Part shown: piece by piece, positions 61,612 to 64,000 of the stretch | How positions within the stretch are numbered: position 1 is the first letter of the stretch | How the letters are laid out: each line of letters starts with the position of its first letter | Assembly: GCA_029263195.1 (NCBI GenBank) | Contig: JAJCXX010000084.1 | Location: forward strand, 1 to 64,000 | Length of the DNA: 64,000 nt | Reading direction: 5' to 3' | Source of the DNA: Acidimicrobiales bacterium | Lineage (GTDB): Bacteria > Actinomycetota > Acidimicrobiia > Acidimicrobiales > Aldehydirespiratoraceae | Position numbers and translations under genes: made by a program | The notes under the pieces: model-generated | The model's input: only the letters and a program-made list of their open reading frames with translations | Databases searched by the model: none | What the model was told of the DNA's origin: nothing

Positions 61612-61627
61612 GTCGTGGCTGGTCAGG
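61612..61627 (+). repeat. Intergenic repeat GTCGTGGCTGGTCAGG, second copy
   Basis: Exact 16-base match to 58362-58377, lying in the gap between the PH-like gene and the membrane protein at 61732. Confidence 0.55.
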
Positions 61628-61731
61628 CGCAGCCTCGGGAGCCTGAGCCCTAGGCACATCATCGTGCCGGCCTCAGTTAGCCCGGCTCGACCCAGTACGG
61701 TGCATCCAGGCATCACATCTGCCAGGAGCCG

Positions 61732-63186
61732 ATGATGCGCTTCCGGACCAAGAGCGAAGCAGAAGAACCCGAACCGGAGTGGATCGACGTCGAAGGCCGC
61801 GGCCCGCCAGCCGCGGCCACCGACCACCAGGTCGAGATCTCACCGCCCGTCGCCGGGCTAGTGATCGCAATGCTGGCAATCGGCGTCCTTGTTTGGGCGT
61901 TGACCTACGGAAGTGACTCAGACGTCGTTGAACGGTCGACGCCGCCGACCAGTCCCGAGGGTGAGGAGATCACTCAGGTTCGGTCTAGCTCGCTCGAACG
62001 GGCACTGACGATCGCAAGGATTCCTCGGTCGCTGCTGGCGGCAGAGCTATTCCATGTGTCACCGAGTTTCGAGACGGTGAAAGGACTGTTCGATTCCATC
62101 GGTCGGATCGAGGGAGTTGCCGTCGGCTCGGCGGAAGGAAACTTCGACCTTGTGACGTTCAACCCTCTCGATGACAACCAGCTTCTCGCCTCGGCGCGAT
62201 CAAGTTATGGGTTCGCCGAAAACCAACTGGTCAACGAGCTGTGGACTGTGACCGATGGCGGCGTCCTCCAACAACTCAACGCGGCCGAGCTTCCCCACGA
62301 CTACGCGCACTTCAACCCAGACGGCACCACGACCTATTGGATTCGCGGCGAACCGACGATGAACTTCACATCGCGAATCCCGATGATCTTCGACGGGCCT
62401 GGCTCGGCTGATTCCAGGAGCCCGGTTTTCGCGGGACGAGCCGTCGTCGTCGATGGCACTCTCTTTGCCCTCACTGACAGTCCGGTCTACGGATCGAACC
62501 TCCGCGAGTACGATGAACTCGTCGCGGACGATGGATTCGACGTCGCTCTCCTCGGTTCCGGCGCGGCGTGGGCGTGGCTGGATAGCCCTGCACCGGGAAT
62601 CGTCGCCGCGTACCCGACGTCAGCAGATGGCGGTATCGCACTGTGGGATGTAGCCAGCCTTGAGCACATTGATGAGCATCCGTTGGCTCGGCTGTCCTAT
62701 CAACGAGCGGCGATAAGCGGTGACGGCAAGATAGCTCTAGCCATCCGCTTCAACGGACAGGTCGACCGCATCGATCTTGATACGGGAAAGATCACGCTGT
62801 CGTTCGGATCGGTCGATCCCGAAGGCATCGCTGTACCAATCTCGCTCAATCACGACGGCACAATCGCGGTGACGGTCGACCGCCGAGGCGCCGTCTCGAT
62901 GTGGTGGGTCGACAACGGCAAGCCGATATTTGTTGTCGATGGTGACAGTGGCCCGGCGCGAGTCCTTGCGGAGAAGCGTGCCGCAAGAGTCGCTTCAGTC
63001 GTCGCTGCTGACGCAAGTCGGGTGGCTTTGCGGTTTCAGAACACCCCGGTCACGTGGACCGTGGTCGAAACAAGTCCTGACCGGTGGGTCGCCCACGCTT
63101 GCGAGCTCGCAGGCCGCGGACTCACCGAAACCGAGGCTGTGGCAATCGGAATACCGACCACTTCTTCCGCCTGCTCCACGAGCTAA
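61732..63186 (+). CDS. Membrane-anchored beta-propeller-like protein
   Basis: A 484-residue protein. A cytosolic acidic N-terminus of about 35 residues is followed by one membrane helix (GLVIAMLAIGVLVWALTYG) and an extracytoplasmic domain with repeats of propeller type (GGIALWDVASLEHIDEH, AISGDGKIALAIRFNGQVDRIDLDTGKI, SLNHDGTIAVTVDRRGAVSMW). The C-terminus, ACELAGRGLTETE, matches the tail motif of WD40-bearing actinobacterial proteins (AC-LAGRNLT). Function is unknown; a signal-sensing or adhesive role is possible. It has tandem ATG starts (61732, 61735). Confidence 0.75.
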   Translation: MMRFRTKSEAEEPEPEWIDVEGRGPPAAATDHQVEISPPVAGLVIAMLAIGVLVWALTYGSDSDVVERSTPPTSPEGEEITQVRSSSLERALTIARIPRSLLAAELFHVSPSFETVKGLFDSIGRIEGVAVGSAEGNFDLVTFNPLDDNQLLASARSSYGFAENQLVNELWTVTDGGVLQQLNAAELPHDYAHFNPDGTTTYWIRGEPTMNFTSRIPMIFDGPGSADSRSPVFAGRAVVVDGTLFALTDSPVYGSNLREYDELVADDGFDVALLGSGAAWAWLDSPAPGIVAAYPTSADGGIALWDVASLEHIDEHPLARLSYQRAAISGDGKIALAIRFNGQVDRIDLDTGKITLSFGSVDPEGIAVPISLNHDGTIAVTVDRRGAVSMWWVDNGKPIFVVDGDSGPARVLAEKRAARVASVVAADASRVALRFQNTPVTWTVVETSPDRWVAHACELAGRGLTETEAVAIGIPTTSSACSTS

Positions 63187-63455
63187 CCGGTCAGCGATCG
63201 GGATGGTGAGCACGAGAGTTGCGCCGCCGCGACCGTTGCGAGTGCGACTGGATTCGGCTCGGAAGAAATGGCTGGGGCTCTCGGAACACGTAGCCGTCGA
63301 TGGCAGGGAGCATGACGTCCAGCACGATCAGTCGATACGCGTTGTTGCTGGCGAGTTTCGAGCCCGGTCGAGCTATCGCCGGTCTGGGTGACCGCGTGTC
63401 CCTGATACCGCAGCGCAGTCGACACCGTGAACCTGTGAGAACACTGTGCACGTTC
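63187..63455 (-). pseudogene. Collapsed two-component system (response regulator and histidine kinase fragments)
   Basis: On the minus strand one frame gives a receiver-like start (STALRYQGHAVTQTGDSSTGLE). A second frame gives the receiver beta-3 strand with the phospho-Asp (YRLIVLDVMLPAIDGYVF). A third gives the F/G box of a histidine kinase (SHFFRAESSRTRNGRGGATLVLTIP). They follow in the order expected of a regulator-kinase pair. The parts are joined by frameshift and a large deletion, so no protein can be made. This fills the 309-base gap. Confidence 0.6.
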
Positions 63456-63495
63456 TCACAGCGTATTCACAGAATTGAGGTCCAAGGTTGCGTTC

Positions 63496-64000
63496 ATGAG
63501 ATCACTGACCCGTGCCGTTTCCCCTTCAGCCCTGTTCGTCGCGCTGCTCCTTCTCACCGCAGCGTGCGGATCATCTGCAGACGAAGAGACGACTGCAACC
63601 GCTTCGAGCGAGACGTCAGACGTCGCGGACGTCGATCTCGATACCGATGAATCTTCATCGGAAGGCGATGAACCTGCTGCTGCTGCTGCCGCCGCCGGCG
63701 GTTCCGACACGCCCGACGGAAGCTCGACGTTTCTGGTCGAGGTGTGGGCGGACAACTGGATGGCCGTCTACATCGATGGCGTCTTGATCGGCGAGGACTC
63801 GGTCTCGATCACCACGGAGCGTTCCTTCAACGAAGAGAGCTTCACATTCGACGCTTCCTACCCCTTCACGGTGGCCATCGAGGCCAAGGACTTCAAGGAG
63901 ACCGACTCCGGCCTCGAGTACATCGGTGAGAACAATCAACAGATGGGCGACGGTGGACTGATCGCTCAGGTCACCGATATCGGCACCGGCGAAGTAGTCG
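63496..64000 (+). CDS. Partial lipoprotein, continues beyond the window
   Basis: Absent from the track because the frame is open at the window end. From the ATG at 63496 it encodes a lipoprotein signal (LFVALLLLTAACGSS), an acidic Ser/Thr linker with a run of seven Ala (DEPAAAAAAAGG) and the start of a globular domain (STFLVEVWADNWMAVYIDGVLIGED, FDASYPFTVAIEAKDF), 168 residues in all. It resembles the N-terminus of secreted proteins with repeated beta domains. No function can be given. Confidence 0.75.
   Translation, partial: MRSLTRAVSPSALFVALLLLTAACGSSADEETTATASSETSDVADVDLDTDESSSEGDEPAAAAAAAGGSDTPDGSSTFLVEVWADNWMAVYIDGVLIGEDSVSITTERSFNEESFTFDASYPFTVAIEAKDFKETDSGLEYIGENNQQMGDGGLIAQVTDIGTGEVV

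Noticed and set aside
1-64000. CRISPR array, prophage or intact transposase
   Set aside because: No regularly spaced direct repeats, phage structural genes or transposase motifs were seen; only remnants and orphan ends.

Overview
The window is high-GC DNA with short intergenic gaps, frequent GTG starts and many ATGA/GTGA stop-start overlaps. The gene content points to an aerobic or facultative actinomycete: F420-type PPOX and luciferase-like (LLM) enzymes, a DDN-like nitroreductase, a mycothiol-type DinB protein, a SufR-SUF locus, a DUF3048 lipoprotein and a group 3b NiFe hydrogenase. An Acidimicrobiia (Ilumatobacter-like) origin is my best guess. It is inferred from gene content only; no rRNA or tRNA gene lies in the window.

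Layout. 0-1.4 kb is a decayed mobile island: a VapBC toxin-antitoxin pair between two tRNA-3'-end-like direct repeats, plus the C-terminal stub of a tyrosine recombinase. 1.4-8 kb holds small redox, regulatory and stress genes: a DDN-like reductase, an RRM protein, a Tat-exported flavodoxin with an NmrA-like reductase opposite an AraC regulator, a sugar-dehydrogenase-like lipoprotein, a GNAT protein and an ArsR-SRPBCC pair. A second VapC remnant is joined to the flavodoxin 3' end. 8.1-11.5 kb is an unusual four-gene operon: solute-binding lipoprotein, MscS channel and two small unknown proteins. 11.5-14.6 kb has a GH114 lipoprotein and a TetR-controlled SDR-DUF427 pair.

14.6-24.0 kb is a methylated-amine (glycine betaine type) locus: an MTHFR-like enzyme, an MttB-family methyltransferase, a dimethylglycine/sarcosine-dehydrogenase-GcvT fusion, and a permease-ATPase-permease-binding-protein importer closed by a hairpin terminator. 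Together they could import a quaternary amine, demethylate it stepwise and move the methyl groups into the folate C1 pool. 24-30.5 kb has an SLH-type surface protein, a methyltransferase and a MacB/LolD-like ABC exporter with two microproteins behind it, facing a TetR gene with related operators. 30.5-39.5 kb is a mosaic of small regulator-enzyme units (PPOX, monooxygenase-like, LLM, SnoaL, DinB, SRPBCC, DUF899).

39.5-45.8 kb is the SUF locus: sufR divergent from ferredoxin-sufB-sufC-sufD-sufT-mrp, with no cysteine desulfurase in the window. 45.8-48.5 kb has an alcohol dehydrogenase, a broken ArsR gene and a PatB-like C-S lyase. 48.6-58.3 kb is one tightly overlapping operon for a bidirectional NADP-type (group 3b) NiFe hydrogenase: beta subunit, a cyclic-nucleotide-binding protein, gamma, delta and alpha subunits, the endopeptidase and hypF-C-D-E; hypA and hypB are absent here. 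58.5-64 kb has a PAS-GGDEF-EAL protein, an epimerase, two unknown proteins, a collapsed two-component system and a lipoprotein that runs off the end.

Two families of short intergenic repeats stand out. One has IS6-like ends (GGCACTGTTGCA type); the other shares AACTCTGTCGT. Neither has an intact transposase in the window. The most unusual protein-coding assembly is the binding-protein/MscS operon.
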